Origin: Carnobacterium pleistocenium FTR1
Lineage (GTDB): Bacteria; Bacillota; Bacilli; Lactobacillales; Carnobacteriaceae
Assembly (NCBI RefSeq): GCF_000744285.1
Contig: NZ_JQLQ01000002.1
Location: 1,736,001 to 1,800,000, forward strand
DNA: 64,000 nucleotides
Direction of reading: 5' to 3'
In this document: in pieces, positions 48,541 to 58,212 of the stretch
Layout of the letters: each line of letters starts with the position of its first letter
How positions within the stretch are numbered: the stretch's first letter is position 1
The notes under the pieces: generated by a model
The model's input: only the letters and a program-made list of their open reading frames with translations
Databases searched by the model: none
Told to the model about the DNA's origin: nothing
Program-made: the position numbers and the translations under genes

Positions 48541-50139
48541 TCAATTATTTTTTTTAAACACTATAGCCCCACCTACAACTGTTTTCGAAACTTTCATTTC
48601 ACTCAATGCCTCTTTTTCAACCATAAAAGGGTTTTTCTTCAAGATAGTAAAATCACTTACATAGCCAGTTTTTATTTTTCCTCTAATATTTTCTTTGTAC
48701 CCAGCGGTTGCACTTCCAATCGTATAAAGCGATAAAGCTTCAAATACTGAAAGCTCTTCCTCGGGGAAATAACGTTTTTCACTATTTCCTCCCCTAACAG
48801 TCCTTGTAACAGCTGAATGGATACCATAAAAAGGATTCGGTATTTCAATTGGTGCATCACTACTTCCAGCTAATGGGAACCCAGCATTTTTTATACTTTT
48901 CCAGGCAAATGCTAAAGACGGATGATTTTCACCTAAAACATCTAACGCCCAAGGCAAATCACTGCTCATAAATTGCGGCTGCACATCAAAAATCAAAGGC
49001 AAATTTTTCGCTTTTTTTAATAGTTCTTCACTCAGCCAAGGAGTATGGATCATGCGATCGAGTTGCCCTGGTAGCGGTGGAAACTCACGAAGTGTTGCAA
49101 TCACTTTTTCAAAAGCTTTATCCCCTAGAATATGGATGGCTACCGGAAGTTTAGCTTTACGTGCTGCTTTAATCAACGAAACAAAGATCTTATCAGATTG
49201 AATTTGTAGACCATGGTTAGCAGTTTCAGCATAAGGTTGGGTCATTAACGCTGTCCGAGAGCCCACAGTTCCATCATAGAATATTTTCATAGCGCCTAAT
49301 TCTATGAATGGATCACCTGCTAAAAAAAGTTCTTCAGAACGATTGTAAGCTTCCAACTCCTCATGATGAATCAATAAATGTACGCGAAAAGCTTTTTTTT
49401 CTTTTTTGATCACATCACGAAAAGTTTTCAAAGTCCCCTCGAATCCATTAAAATAATGTAGATCCTCGGAGTGAGCACCCGTTACCCCCTTTGACCATAA
49501 ATCTTCGATTGCTAATGCTAAATACTCCTCTTGTTCTTTTGGTGTTGTTGATGGAAAAGAATTTATAGCTAGGTTAGTAGCTTCATCTTTTAAAACTCCA
49601 GTAACTTTCCCTTCTTGATTTAATTGAATTTCTCCACCGCCACTATATATCTGTCCATCTTTGATTCCAATCTTGTTGATCAATACGGTATTAATGACCA
49701 CATTATGGTAATCAATTCTACGGACCAACAAAGGATGCTGTGTTGAAATAGCATCTAAATCTATTCTTGTTATAGGTGTTGGATCATCTTGCCATTCATT
49801 TTCATTATATCCTTCAACAAATAACCATTCATCAAGAGCGAGCTGCTCAATCGTTTCGCGAATTTTATCCATGCTTTCTTTTTTACTCTTTGACTGATTT
49901 AAATTTAAGCGAGCAAGACTCAATCCATACCATAACAAGTGCAAATGGCTGTCTACAAAACCAGGAAAGACTATTTCACCATTCAAATCAACTTCCTCAG
50001 TTATTTCTTTATCATAAGTATTTTTCAACTCTTTTTCTTCACCTGTAGCTACAATCTTTTCACCATCAGTGATCACAGCTGAAACCGTTTCTTCTTCTTT
50101 TTCCATTGTATAAAAAAGACCGTTTTTCCATAATTTCAC
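48541..50139 (-). CDS. Amidohydrolase, YtcJ family
   Basis: 532 aa. Metal motif VDSHLHLLWYG near residue 65; later H in IHILGDKAF; catalytic Asp in AGSSDAPIE. It is a composite-domain hydrolase of the amidohydrolase superfamily with unknown substrate. It stands alone between rex and thiI. GGAGGAA precedes the ATG. Confidence 0.92.
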   Translation of the reverse strand: MKLWKNGLFYTMEKEEETVSAVITDGEKIVATGEEKELKNTYDKEITEEVDLNGEIVFPGFVDSHLHLLWYGLSLARLNLNQSKSKKESMDKIRETIEQLALDEWLFVEGYNENEWQDDPTPITRIDLDAISTQHPLLVRRIDYHNVVINTVLINKIGIKDGQIYSGGGEIQLNQEGKVTGVLKDEATNLAINSFPSTTPKEQEEYLALAIEDLWSKGVTGAHSEDLHYFNGFEGTLKTFRDVIKKEKKAFRVHLLIHHEELEAYNRSEELFLAGDPFIELGAMKIFYDGTVGSRTALMTQPYAETANHGLQIQSDKIFVSLIKAARKAKLPVAIHILGDKAFEKVIATLREFPPLPGQLDRMIHTPWLSEELLKKAKNLPLIFDVQPQFMSSDLPWALDVLGENHPSLAFAWKSIKNAGFPLAGSSDAPIEIPNPFYGIHSAVTRTVRGGNSEKRYFPEEELSVFEALSLYTIGSATAGYKENIRGKIKTGYVSDFTILKKNPFMVEKEALSEMKVSKTVVGGAIVFKKNN

Positions 50140-50226
50140 TTTGCTTCCTCCTGCCTAATTCTTTTATTTATTATACCTTACTTAAGATTTATTTAGCATC
50201 CAAAAACCAACAAAAGTGAGACAATA

Positions 50227-50266
50227 TAAAAAGAGCTGACTACAACATATGCATTCAGCTCTTTTG
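50227..50266 (-). terminator. Terminator after thiI
   Basis: AAAAGAGCTGA and TCAGCTCTTTTT arms on the minus strand with a T-rich tail. Confidence 0.85.
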
Positions 50267-50285
50267 GGTATTCTATTTAAAATTG

Positions 50286-51503
50286 TTACAATAAACTTGA
50301 AAAACCAGCTTTTTGCTGTGCTTCTGATGTATCTCCAACTTTAATTTTTGTGATTACTAAATTCTTCATCACTCTTTCTATTAGTCCATCAATATCAAGA
50401 CGATCTTCAAATTCACGAGATTTCTCTAGTTTAGGTCTCGTTTTAGGTGATGGTGGCGCAAATATTGTACAACAATCTTCAAAAGGTTGAATCGATAATT
50501 CGAATGTATCTATTTTTTGAGCAAGTTCAATGATTTCATTTTTATCCATTGAAACCACTGGTCGAATAATAGGAGTAGCTGTCACATCATTGATGGCTAT
50601 CATGCTGTGTAACGTTTGTGATGCAACCTGTCCTAATGATTCCCCATTAATGATAGCTAAACCTTTACGTTCTTTGCGGATAAGATCAGTCAATCTCATC
50701 ATCATTCTTCGCGTAACGACCATTAAATAATCTTCTGGAACGGTTTTCTTAATTTCTTCCTGAATTTCGGTAAAAGGTACTTCAATAAATTGGACACTCC
50801 CTGAAAAAGCAGCTAATTTAGCAGCAAGATCTTTCGCTTTTTGGAGAGCACGCGGACTTGTATATGGGGGGCTATGGAAATGAACAGCTTCAACACTTAC
50901 ACCACGCTTCATGGTCAAGTAACCTGCTACAGGAGAGTCAATTCCACCAGATAACATTAGCATCCCTTTTCCACTTGATCCTACAGGTAAACCACCTGCT
51001 CCTATAATAGTTTCACTAGAAATAAAGAAGCCTTCACTCCTAATTTCTAATCGCAAGTCAATATCAGGTTTTTTCATTTGAACTGTTATACCTTCAATTT
51101 TATTGGAAATTTCTGCTCCAATTAGTTGGTTCATATCGTTTGTATCCAACTCATACTCATGGTCTGAGCGTTTAGTAGTAACTTTAAATGTTTTTCCTTC
51201 TGCATACAGTTCTGCTATCATTTCGACTGCAACTTTTTTTAAAAGTTCAATATCTCTCTCCAAACGTCTAACTGGAGAATAAGTTTGAATCCCAAATATA
51301 GTTTTCAATCTACCCAATACAGCATCACTTTCTGCACCATTGAGTTCTAAATGCATCCGATCACGCAAGCCACTTACTTTCAGATTTTCAAAATCGTGTA
51401 AGGCAAACCTTACATTTTGAGCCAATTGATTGATAAAAACTTTTTTATTCTTTCCTTTTGTTGACAGTTCGCCATAGCGTATCATTACTTCATCGTATTG
51501 CAT
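50286..51503 (-). CDS. thiI: tRNA 4-thiouridine synthetase ThiI
   Basis: 405 aa. An N-terminal ferredoxin-like/THUMP region (about 1-165) and a PP-loop domain with [14 protein letters not shown]. It lacks the C-terminal rhodanese domain of E. coli ThiI, as in Bacillus. [18 protein letters not shown] block is near the C-terminus. It makes s4U8 in tRNA and possibly helps thiamine synthesis. It follows a dedicated cysteine desulfurase by 34 bp. Confidence 0.97.
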   Translation of the reverse strand: MQYDEVMIRYGELSTKGKNKKVFINQLAQNVRFALHDFENLKVSGLRDRMHLELNGAESDAVLGRLKTIFGIQTYSPVRRLERDIELLKKVAVEMIAELYAEGKTFKVTTKRSDHEYELDTNDMNQLIGAEISNKIEGITVQMKKPDIDLRLEIRSEGFFISSETIIGAGGLPVGSSGKGMLMLSGGIDSPVAGYLTMKRGVSVEAVHFHSPPYTSPRALQKAKDLAAKLAAFSGSVQFIEVPFTEIQEEIKKTVPEDYLMVVTRRMMMRLTDLIRKERKGLAIINGESLGQVASQTLHSMIAINDVTATPIIRPVVSMDKNEIIELAQKIDTFELSIQPFEDCCTIFAPPSPKTRPKLEKSREFEDRLDIDGLIERVMKNLVITKIKVGDTSEAQQKAGFSSLL

Positions 51504-51537
51504 GTATTGCTTGCCTCTTCTCTATTATGCTTTTAGT

Positions 51538-52677
51538 TTACTTAATATCTTTAAACTGTTGGTACAAGTGGCTAAATTCTTCCATAAAAATTTTTGCTTC
51601 CTCTAACGTATTCGTATCTGTCAAACTGATACGTACTGCACTCGTTGCTAACTTCCCCGGTACATTCATCGCTACTAAAGTACTAGAAGCCGTACCATTA
51701 CGACTAGAACAAGCACTTGTTGTTGAAATATAAATTTCTTTTTTTTCAAAAGCATGGACCATTACTTCTCCTCGGATTCCTTTTAAAGCAAAACATAAAA
51801 TATGAGGAGCACCTTCTTTTTGCGAGAAAATTGAAACTTTTTTATATCCTTCTAGTTGAGTCATTAAATAAGTTTTTATTTCTTTTTGATTTTGTTTTTT
51901 CTCTTCTGCTTTTTCAAGCAAAAGACGTAAGGCTTTAGCCATTGCCGCTGCACCAGCTACATTTTCTGTTCCGCCACGCTTACCTAATTCTTGTCCTCCA
52001 CCATTTAAAAGCGGAGCAACTTTTTTCCCTTTTTTGATATACATAAATCCACTACCTTTGGGTCCGTGAAATTTATGAGCAGAGAATGTTGCTAAGTCAA
52101 TTCTTGACTCTTCACCTAACAGTAAAGAAATTTTCCCAATTGCTTGTACCGCATCTACATGAAAATGAACCGTTGGATGCTGTCTCAAAACTTCTCCTAT
52201 TTCGACGATAGGCTGAACACTTCCAACTTCGTTATTAACAGCCATTATCGAAACTAAAATAGTATCCGACCTTAGAGCTTCTTTCAAATCAGAGACGGAC
52301 ACTGTTCCATTAGAATCAACAGGTAAAATCGTAACATCAAATCCTAGCATTTTCATTTGAGCAACGGATTCCTTAACAGCAGGATGCTCAATAGCTGTTG
52401 TGATGATATGGTTCCCGAATTGCCGTTTTTCAATTGATGTTCCTTTAATAGCCCAATTATCCCCTTCTGTTCCACCACTTGTAAAATAGATTTCTTCAGG
52501 TAAAACGTGCAACAAATCAGCTATTTGTTTTCTAGATTGTTGAAGTAAACCATCAGCATAGTTGCCCAACTGATGTAAACTGGAAGGATTGCCATCGATG
52601 GTTTGGCTTATTTTTTCAAATGTTTGTAAAACATTTTTATCTATACTAGTTGTTGCACTATTATCAAAATAAATCAT
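51538..52677 (-). CDS. Cysteine desulfurase (NifZ-like), ThiI-linked
   Basis: 379 aa from MIYFDNSATTSIDKN. PLP lysine in FSAHKFHGPKGSG; persulfide cysteine in STTSACSSRNGTASST. It is the second cysteine desulfurase of the window. In Bacillus the equivalent NifZ passes sulfur to ThiI; the same pair is adjacent here. The frame is open 54 bp upstream, but without family similarity; the ribosome binding site is weak. Confidence 0.94.
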   Translation of the reverse strand: MIYFDNSATTSIDKNVLQTFEKISQTIDGNPSSLHQLGNYADGLLQQSRKQIADLLHVLPEEIYFTSGGTEGDNWAIKGTSIEKRQFGNHIITTAIEHPAVKESVAQMKMLGFDVTILPVDSNGTVSVSDLKEALRSDTILVSIMAVNNEVGSVQPIVEIGEVLRQHPTVHFHVDAVQAIGKISLLLGEESRIDLATFSAHKFHGPKGSGFMYIKKGKKVAPLLNGGGQELGKRGGTENVAGAAAMAKALRLLLEKAEEKKQNQKEIKTYLMTQLEGYKKVSIFSQKEGAPHILCFALKGIRGEVMVHAFEKKEIYISTTSACSSRNGTASSTLVAMNVPGKLATSAVRISLTDTNTLEEAKIFMEEFSHLYQQFKDIK

Positions 52678-52779
52678 TATATTGTCACACTTTCTTTTAA
52701 AATTATTCCTCATAAAAAATTCTTTACTCATTATAACAAAAACCTTTTTGAATACAAGGCGGATTCATTTTTCAACAAA

Positions 52780-52816
52780 ATAAAACAGAGTAGCTTTTCA
52801 CTACTCTGTTTTATTC
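52780..52816 (-). terminator. Terminator after ezrA
   Basis: AATAAAACAGAGTAG and CTACTCTGTTTTATT arms around a short loop. Confidence 0.85.
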
Positions 52817-52842
52817 TTCAAAATTAGATTCATTTATCTCAA

Positions 52843-54564
52843 TTATTTAGCATTTCTGCTTTTTTCTTCATAATATTGATTTTCAACCTTTTTGAATGAA
52901 CCAGGTTCTACAACTTCTAAGGCCGTCGAAATAACTTCAAGCGATTCTTTATATTGAAATTCCTTATTGAATAAATCATTACTTTCTAAAATAGCTTCTG
53001 CGATTTGAGGATAATCATTTCGATATCTGTTAGCATATTGCATCATATATTCTGTTAACAACGCACTATCCACAATTTCTTCAGTCTTATCGATAAGCAG
53101 TTCAACATCATCTTCACACAGCTCACACATTTTCTTTATATCTGTCATATTGATTTTTAATTTATTTAATTCTTTCGCTAATTTTTCAATGCGTTCTGTC
53201 GTGACAAAAAACAAATCTAAATATTCTTCAGGTAAACCAGGTAAATGTTGTTTTTCAATGTAGCGTTTAATTCCACGCATATTAAACTCAAAGTCATCAA
53301 TTTTTTCTTTTACTTCTGTTTCTTCCTTACGTAGATCAGTCAATTGGTTGATTAATTCTTCTTGTTTCTCCTCAATCTGAGTTAACCTATTATTATCTTC
53401 AGCATAGCTTTCTGCTACAACTGTGTATACAGCTTGATTCTTTTCCATCCCATTATTAAATGTTTCAAAATTCAATTGAATTTCTTCAATCTGTCTTTGC
53501 ATATCTTTAGGTTGTTCAAAAATCGTATCATTAAGTGTGTAACTTTGAGATACTCGATCAATTTCAATCAATAATTGTTGATTCCTTTTATTCACAAATT
53601 CAATTAACTCCGCCAAATTAGGTTGCTCTTTTTCCACCATTTCTTTAGCGTTTATTTCAGCTTCCATGACATCATACAAATGATTGATTTTTTCTTCAAT
53701 AATCGAATTTATTTTTTCAACTTTTTCAGTTTCACATTGCTTGATTAGTTTTTCGCTTTGTTTTATATCTTGTTCAATTTCAGCAATATCAGTTGCTAAT
53801 CTATCCTCTAAGAAAATGAAATGTTGTACATCTTTTAATTCATGATAACCTTCTTTTAATTCCTGAACTTGAGCTGGAAATTCATTACTAACTTCTTTAA
53901 CTAAACTTGGAATAGTAGTAACTGCATCATTCAACTCGTTTGTCTCAAAACTAACTTTTTTTAATATTTCCTCTGCTTCATTATGATCTCCTGAAGAAGT
54001 TAAATCAGAAAATTCAGCAAAGCTCAGCTCCAAAAATGTCAACTGTTTTTCAAGTTTATCTAGCGCCGGACCAAAAGAGAAACTTTGGGTCAATAATTTT
54101 TTTCGTATACCCTGATACTTTTCTTGAACTTTTTTAATTGCTTGATTATTTTTTTCTTCGCTTTTTAATAATTCATCTAGTGCTAATTGAATTTCTTTGA
54201 TTTTCTTTTCAGTACTTTCAATCAGCTGGTTACTTTTATTCTCAGCTTTGCCAGCTTTAATTAACTGCAATCGGTCTGTCGCTTGTTCAGCGTCAAATAA
54301 AAAATTCTCTATATCTGGAAATGCAGTCAGTTCAATTTGTTTCCATCTATCTTTCCATTGATCAAAATTTTTCTCTGTTTGCCCTGTTAAAGACAAACTT
54401 TTAACATTCTGAATCATTTCAGTAACTGATGTATCCATTAACTCAAATTTTTGTTGTTCCAAGTTATTAATATTTTGATAATGCCTTTTTTTCAAAAAAT
54501 AACTTATTGCATAAGATGCAACAGCGATTACAATAATAACTATTAAAACAGTTTCCATTTTCAT
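52843..54564 (-). CDS. ezrA: Septation ring regulator EzrA
   Basis: 573 aa, normal length. One N-terminal membrane helix (about 3-22) then almost entirely long coiled-coil spectrin-like repeats. It binds FtsZ and links the Z ring to the membrane and to wall synthesis. It is divergent from msrC and precedes the NifZ-like gene, as in Bacillus (ezrA-nifZ-thiI). GGAGGG lies before the ATG. Confidence 0.96.
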   Translation of the reverse strand: MKMETVLIVIIVIAVASYAISYFLKKRHYQNINNLEQQKFELMDTSVTEMIQNVKSLSLTGQTEKNFDQWKDRWKQIELTAFPDIENFLFDAEQATDRLQLIKAGKAENKSNQLIESTEKKIKEIQLALDELLKSEEKNNQAIKKVQEKYQGIRKKLLTQSFSFGPALDKLEKQLTFLELSFAEFSDLTSSGDHNEAEEILKKVSFETNELNDAVTTIPSLVKEVSNEFPAQVQELKEGYHELKDVQHFIFLEDRLATDIAEIEQDIKQSEKLIKQCETEKVEKINSIIEEKINHLYDVMEAEINAKEMVEKEQPNLAELIEFVNKRNQQLLIEIDRVSQSYTLNDTIFEQPKDMQRQIEEIQLNFETFNNGMEKNQAVYTVVAESYAEDNNRLTQIEEKQEELINQLTDLRKEETEVKEKIDDFEFNMRGIKRYIEKQHLPGLPEEYLDLFFVTTERIEKLAKELNKLKINMTDIKKMCELCEDDVELLIDKTEEIVDSALLTEYMMQYANRYRNDYPQIAEAILESNDLFNKEFQYKESLEVISTALEVVEPGSFKKVENQYYEEKSRNAK

Positions 54565-54730
54565 TCTAAACCCTCCGATTGAGTTACTGCTAACTTCATT
54601 ATTAACTTCACAAAAATAGTTTTTTTATTTATGTATCAATGTAGCGATTTACCTAATTTCCCAATAGGGATTTACTTATAAAAACTCCTATTGTATATTA
54701 TAGCATAGAAGAATTCATTCTCACACCTCA

Positions 54731-54758
54731 ATTTAGAAAATCTTAATTTTCTAAATTG
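54731..54758. promoter_or_regulatory. Inverted repeat upstream of msrC
   Basis: AATTTAGAAAAT-CTTA-ATTTTCTAAATT, perfect 12-bp arms, ending about 30 bp before the msrC ATG. No T-run follows, so an operator or leader hairpin is more likely than a terminator. Confidence 0.5.
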
Positions 54759-54789
54759 TTGTGAAATTTTTTTGAAGGAGTGTATATAT

Positions 54790-55257
54790 ATGACAAAAGA
54801 ATCTGTTTATTCATTAACAAATAAACAATTGAGTGCCGTAATCGGTGATGAGTCTAATTTCATTGCTAATTTTAGTAACGCAGCCGCTTTATTATTTGAA
54901 AACTTACCTACTATCAATTGGGCAGGGTTTTACTTATATGAAGCTGCTTCTGAAGAACTTGTCTTAGGCCCTTTCCAAGGCAAAGTAGCTTGTATAAGAA
55001 TTCAACCTGGTAAAGGGGTATGTGGAACAGCTTTTTCTAAAAAAGAAAGTATTTTTGTTAAAGATGTTAACCAATTCCCAGGACACATCGCTTGTGATGC
55101 TGCTAGCCAGTCTGAAATTGTTATTCCACTAGTCAAAGATGGTCGTGCTATTGGCGTTTTAGATATTGATGCTCCGATTACTGACCGTTTTGACGAAATC
55201 GATCAAAAATATTTAGAAGATTTTGTCAAAATCCTCTTAGATTCTTCAAGTATCTAA
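54790..55257 (+). CDS. msrC: Free methionine-(R)-sulfoxide reductase (GAF domain)
   Basis: 155 aa, a single GAF domain. The three catalytic cysteines are C68, C78 and C102 (KVACIRIQPGKGVCGTA, HIACDAAS), with the same spacing as E. coli fRMsr. It reduces free methionine-R-sulfoxide with thioredoxin. GAAGGAG supports this ATG. It is next to rpsD, a frequent Firmicutes arrangement. Confidence 0.96.
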   Translation: MTKESVYSLTNKQLSAVIGDESNFIANFSNAAALLFENLPTINWAGFYLYEAASEELVLGPFQGKVACIRIQPGKGVCGTAFSKKESIFVKDVNQFPGHIACDAASQSEIVIPLVKDGRAIGVLDIDAPITDRFDEIDQKYLEDFVKILLDSSSI

Positions 55258-55266
55258 CGGTATAGC

Positions 55267-55296
55267 TTGACTTTTTAATGTTTTATAGCGTATACT
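55267..55296 (+). promoter_or_regulatory. rpsD promoter
   Basis: TTGACT (55267-55272), 18 bp, TATACT (55291-55296). Confidence 0.78.
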
Positions 55297-55302
55297 TGCG
55301 AA

Positions 55303-55460
55303 TGTGTAAAATAATGCAGCGTGAGAGTGGTATTCACGTCAACAGTTCATTGCCAGTAATGGTGCAATTGCGTAACCTCTGGCTGCAAAGGTGAAGATTG
55401 AAAAATGGACTGCACGAAATACTGAACTTCAACTTATTATTTTACTCCAAAAAAAAATTT
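55303..55460 (+). promoter_or_regulatory. rpsD leader RNA
   Basis: About 160 nt between promoter and ribosome binding site with strong local pairing (GCGTGAGAGTGG, TTGCCAGTAATGGTGCAA, GGCTGCAAAGG). S4 of Bacillus represses its own synthesis through such a leader. Function here is inferred from position and structure. Confidence 0.6.
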
Positions 55461-55478
55461 TATTGGAGGAATTACATT

Positions 55479-56084
55479 ATGTCACGTTATACAGGTCCAA
55501 GTTGGAAAGTTTCTCGTCGTCTAGGCATTTCACTTTCTGGCACAGGTAAAGAAATCGAACGCCGTCCTTACGCTCCAGGTCCTCATGGTCCAAACAGTCG
55601 TAAAAAATTAACTGAATACGGTCTTCAATTACAAGAAAAACAAAAACTACGTCATATGTTTGGTTTGAATGAACGTCAATTCAGCAACTTATTCTTAAAA
55701 GCTGGTAAATTCAAAGAAGGTAAACATGGGGAAAACTTCATGATCCTTTTAGAACAACGTTTAGATAATGTTGTTTACCGTTTAGGTTTAGCTACTACTC
55801 GTCGTCAATCACGTCAATTAGTAAACCACGGTCACATCCTTGTTGATGGCAAACGCGTTGATATCCCATCATACAGCGTTTCAGTTGGACAAGTTATTAC
55901 TGTTCGTGAAAAATCTAAAAACATGGAAATTATTAAATCAGCTGCTGAATCATTATTTGGCCGTCCTGAATACGTAACTTTCGATGTTGAAAAATTAGAA
56001 GGTTCATATAACCGTTTACCATTAAGAGATGAATTATCTGCTGAAATCGATGAAACAATCATCGTTGAATACTACTCTCGTTAA
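55479..56084 (+). CDS. rpsD: Ribosomal protein S4
   Basis: 201 aa from [21 protein letters not shown], with GGAGG before the ATG. The S4 RNA-binding domain (about 92-155) includes [27 protein letters not shown]. It has no cysteine, so it is the non-zinc (C-minus) form. Monocistronic with a strong terminator. Confidence 0.98.
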   Translation: MSRYTGPSWKVSRRLGISLSGTGKEIERRPYAPGPHGPNSRKKLTEYGLQLQEKQKLRHMFGLNERQFSNLFLKAGKFKEGKHGENFMILLEQRLDNVVYRLGLATTRRQSRQLVNHGHILVDGKRVDIPSYSVSVGQVITVREKSKNMEIIKSAAESLFGRPEYVTFDVEKLEGSYNRLPLRDELSAEIDETIIVEYYSR

Positions 56085-56110
56085 TTTTAATTAGAGTAAA
56101 ACAGCTTTTT

Positions 56111-56152
56111 AAACCCACAAACATTTACCAAAATGTTTGTGGGTTTTTTTTC
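56111..56152 (+). terminator. Terminator after rpsD
   Basis: AACCCACAAACATTT and AAATGTTTGTGGGTT arms followed by eight T. Confidence 0.93.
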
Positions 56153-56400
56153 TATTTCATTCTCCGCCTTAATAAAATTTTAGAGCACAAAATCAATTCT
56201 ATTTTACTCGTTGTTAACCGTTTTAAATACTATGTTATAAGGGTTTATATGAATTTGATGAGAAACAGAAAAAAAGTAGTTCAAGTATATTTTCATCTAA
56301 CAATTTTTGTGGTAAGCTTTACTAATTAATAACTTAGCAATTATTTATTTCGGTAACTTGGTTTTTTTATAGTTCCTATTCACTAACTTTATTCCACTGA
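56153..56400 (+). other. AT-rich intergenic region
   Basis: No gene or clear RNA. TTGTTA (about 56211) with TTATAA 18 bp on is a weak promoter candidate for the short gene that follows. Confidence 0.4.
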
Positions 56401-56415
56401 AAAGGAGTGTACAAT

Positions 56416-56586
56416 GTGTCTAATAAAACAGTAGTAGAGGTTACTGGCCCTTCCGTCAAATTAAAAAGTAGTAAGTCTAAAATTGTTATTCATTATCAAG
56501 ATGATTTTAATGCACTTATACATTATGAATTTATTGTCCGAAAATTCAATGAAGAAAAAGATAACCATAAAGATGATAAACGCTGA
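56416..56586 (+). CDS. Short unknown protein, GTG start
   Basis: 56 aa, starting VSNKTVVEVTGPSVKLKSSK (the first V is the GTG initiator) and ending in a charged tail (FNEEKDNHKDDKR). AGGAG lies 8 bp before the GTG, and the stop codon is built into the stem of a terminator, so it looks like a real small transcription unit. An overlapping ATG at 56414 opens only six codons. No family recognised; it appears soluble, with beta-strand character in the middle (KIVIHYQDDFNALIHYEFIV). Confidence 0.7.
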   Translation: MSNKTVVEVTGPSVKLKSSKSKIVIHYQDDFNALIHYEFIVRKFNEEKDNHKDDKR

Positions 56587-56610
56587 AATTTTATATTCAG
56601 CGTTTTTTTT
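56578..56610 (+). terminator. Terminator after the short gene
   Basis: AAACGCTGAA and TTCAGCGTTT arms around an AT loop, then eight T; the stop codon TGA is part of the left arm. Confidence 0.9.
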
Positions 56611-56634
56611 ATTTATCATCACCTTCAAAAAAAT

Positions 56635-56663
56635 TTTCAGTATTTCTATAGAAATGGTACACT
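56635..56663 (+). promoter_or_regulatory. Candidate luxS promoter
   Basis: TTTCAG (56635-56640), 17 bp ending TGG, TACACT (56658-56663). The -35 is weak; the extended -10 helps. Confidence 0.5.
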
Positions 56664-56709
56664 AGATATTAATAACTTAAATAACGTTAAAAAAAGGAGT
56701 AATTAATTT

Positions 56710-57174
56710 ATGACAACCAAAATGAATGTAGAAAGCTTCAATTTAGATCACACAAAAGTTAAAGCACCTTACGTTAGATTAGCAGATAAAAAAATTGGAT
56801 TAAATGGTGATAAAATTTTAAAATACGATATCCGCTTTTCACAACCCAATAAAGAACATATGGACATGATGAGTATTCATTCTTTAGAACATTTAACCGC
56901 TGAATTGATCCGTAACCATGCAGATTATATTATTGATTTTGGTCCTATGGGATGCCAAACAGGATTTTATCTAACAGTGATCAATCATGAAAACTATGAT
57001 GAAATTTTGGACGTGTTACAAAAAACAATGGAGGATGTTTTAGTCGCTACTGAGGTTCCAGCAAGCAATGAAACTCAATGTGGCTGGGCAGCTCATCACA
57101 CTCTAGAAGGTGCACAAAACTTAGCCAAAAATTTCTTAGCAAAACGCGATGAATGGCATATTGTATTTGCTTAA
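56710..57174 (+). CDS. luxS: S-ribosylhomocysteine lyase LuxS
   Basis: 154 aa. Metal ligands H57 and H61 with E60 in [10 protein letters not shown], catalytic C82 in [11 protein letters not shown], third ligand C124 in [10 protein letters not shown]. It makes homocysteine and DPD, the precursor of autoinducer-2. The upstream enzyme of the same cycle, mtnN, is 3 kb away at 60038. Confidence 0.98.
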   Translation: MTTKMNVESFNLDHTKVKAPYVRLADKKIGLNGDKILKYDIRFSQPNKEHMDMMSIHSLEHLTAELIRNHADYIIDFGPMGCQTGFYLTVINHENYDEILDVLQKTMEDVLVATEVPASNETQCGWAAHHTLEGAQNLAKNFLAKRDEWHIVFA

Positions 57175-57189
57175 TAATTTATTTTTCTC

Positions 57190-57236
57190 AAAAAAGGGTT
57201 CAATGCGCTTAATAAGCGCATTGAACCCTTTTTTTG
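57190..57236. terminator. Bidirectional terminator, luxS / yktB
   Basis: AAGGGTTCAATGCGCTTA and its complement pair over 18 bp; A-run and T-run on both sides. Confidence 0.93.
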
Positions 57237-57239
57237 TTT

Positions 57240-57884
57240 TCAACTATTATTTTCTTTTATTTCATATGTCCCATAAGCCTGTTTATACAGTGGTACTAAC
57301 TGCAAAAATGTATCAAGTATATATTGTTGAGTCTCCGTTGGACTCAATGAAAGTAAATCATCGGCTAAAAGTTGTCTCCCAATTAAAAACTCTCCTTTTT
57401 TTATTGTCTGCCATCGAATCAACCCACTCAATAAATCAGCTTCATGAATGGGTACCACTTGCTCTTTCGTATGATCCCATGAAATAACATAATCGTCAGG
57501 AATACTGAATAATAAAGTTGGATCTTCAATTATTTGTAAAGCCATTTCTTCTTCATGTAGCGGATTATCAATAAATGCTAGCCAAATAAAAATATGCGTT
57601 TCATACAATCCTAATTGGAAATGAGGATATTTTTTATATCCTCTATTATTCCCTCCAATTGCTAGCCATGTATCTTTTGGAGCATTTTTCGTTCTTCTTA
57701 TATGCTGCGCGATATGGATAGGCAGGCTTTCTACATTTAATTCAGCAGCTAATACTTTTACAAATTCTTGCCCTAATTTATGAAATTTTGGTTGGATCTG
57801 TTTTCGAATGGCTGACATTCTTGGTTCCAGCCCTTCAATTGTAAAGACAGCAAAATCATCTTTAGTAAATGTACAATTTTCCAT
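57240..57884 (-). CDS. yktB: UPF0637/DUF1054 protein (YktB)
   Basis: 214 aa from MENCTFTKDDFAVFTIEGLEPRM-type start, preceded by AGGGGTG. Family blocks are FHKLGQEFVKVLAAEL, HIAQHIRRTKNAPKDTWLAIGGN and FQLGLYETHIFIWLAFID. Function unknown; cytoplasmic. Confidence 0.92.
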   Translation of the reverse strand: MENCTFTKDDFAVFTIEGLEPRMSAIRKQIQPKFHKLGQEFVKVLAAELNVESLPIHIAQHIRRTKNAPKDTWLAIGGNNRGYKKYPHFQLGLYETHIFIWLAFIDNPLHEEEMALQIIEDPTLLFSIPDDYVISWDHTKEQVVPIHEADLLSGLIRWQTIKKGEFLIGRQLLADDLLSLSPTETQQYILDTFLQLVPLYKQAYGTYEIKENNS

Positions 57885-58212
57885 TTTAACACCCCTGAGC
57901 ACAACTATTATGATTCAATAGCTGTTTTGATTTCTTCTATTATTTATTAACTGTGTTGACTATATTATTATCGATTTTATCTCCACTAATTGCAAAAACG
58001 CAGTCAATGACAACTAACAAATCTGAACTTCATTCCTACTGTCAATTGTTTAGATTTTTTTATAAATAACAATATTTCACAGAATTTTTGCACGAAATTG
58101 AGCAAACAAAAAAGTTTTAATTTACATAAGTTCATGATATACTAAAATTTAATCCAATGTAACGTTTAAATTTATTTTCGGTTGCTAACTATTATCCAAG
58201 GGGGCTTTTAAA
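57885..58212. other. Divergent intergenic region, yktB / yueI
   Basis: AT-rich, no gene. On the plus strand TGATATACT (TATACT at 58138-58143) is an extended -10 about 70 bp before the yueI start; no good -35. Confidence 0.5.

Noticed and set aside
48541-50139. Amidohydrolase as part of the rex or thiI units
   Set aside because: It has intergenic gaps on both sides and a terminator for thiI lies next to it; no functional link is visible.
57149-57487. 112-codon frame on the plus strand after luxS
   Set aside because: It begins inside the end of luxS, crosses the strong terminator at 57190-57236 and runs antisense to yktB.
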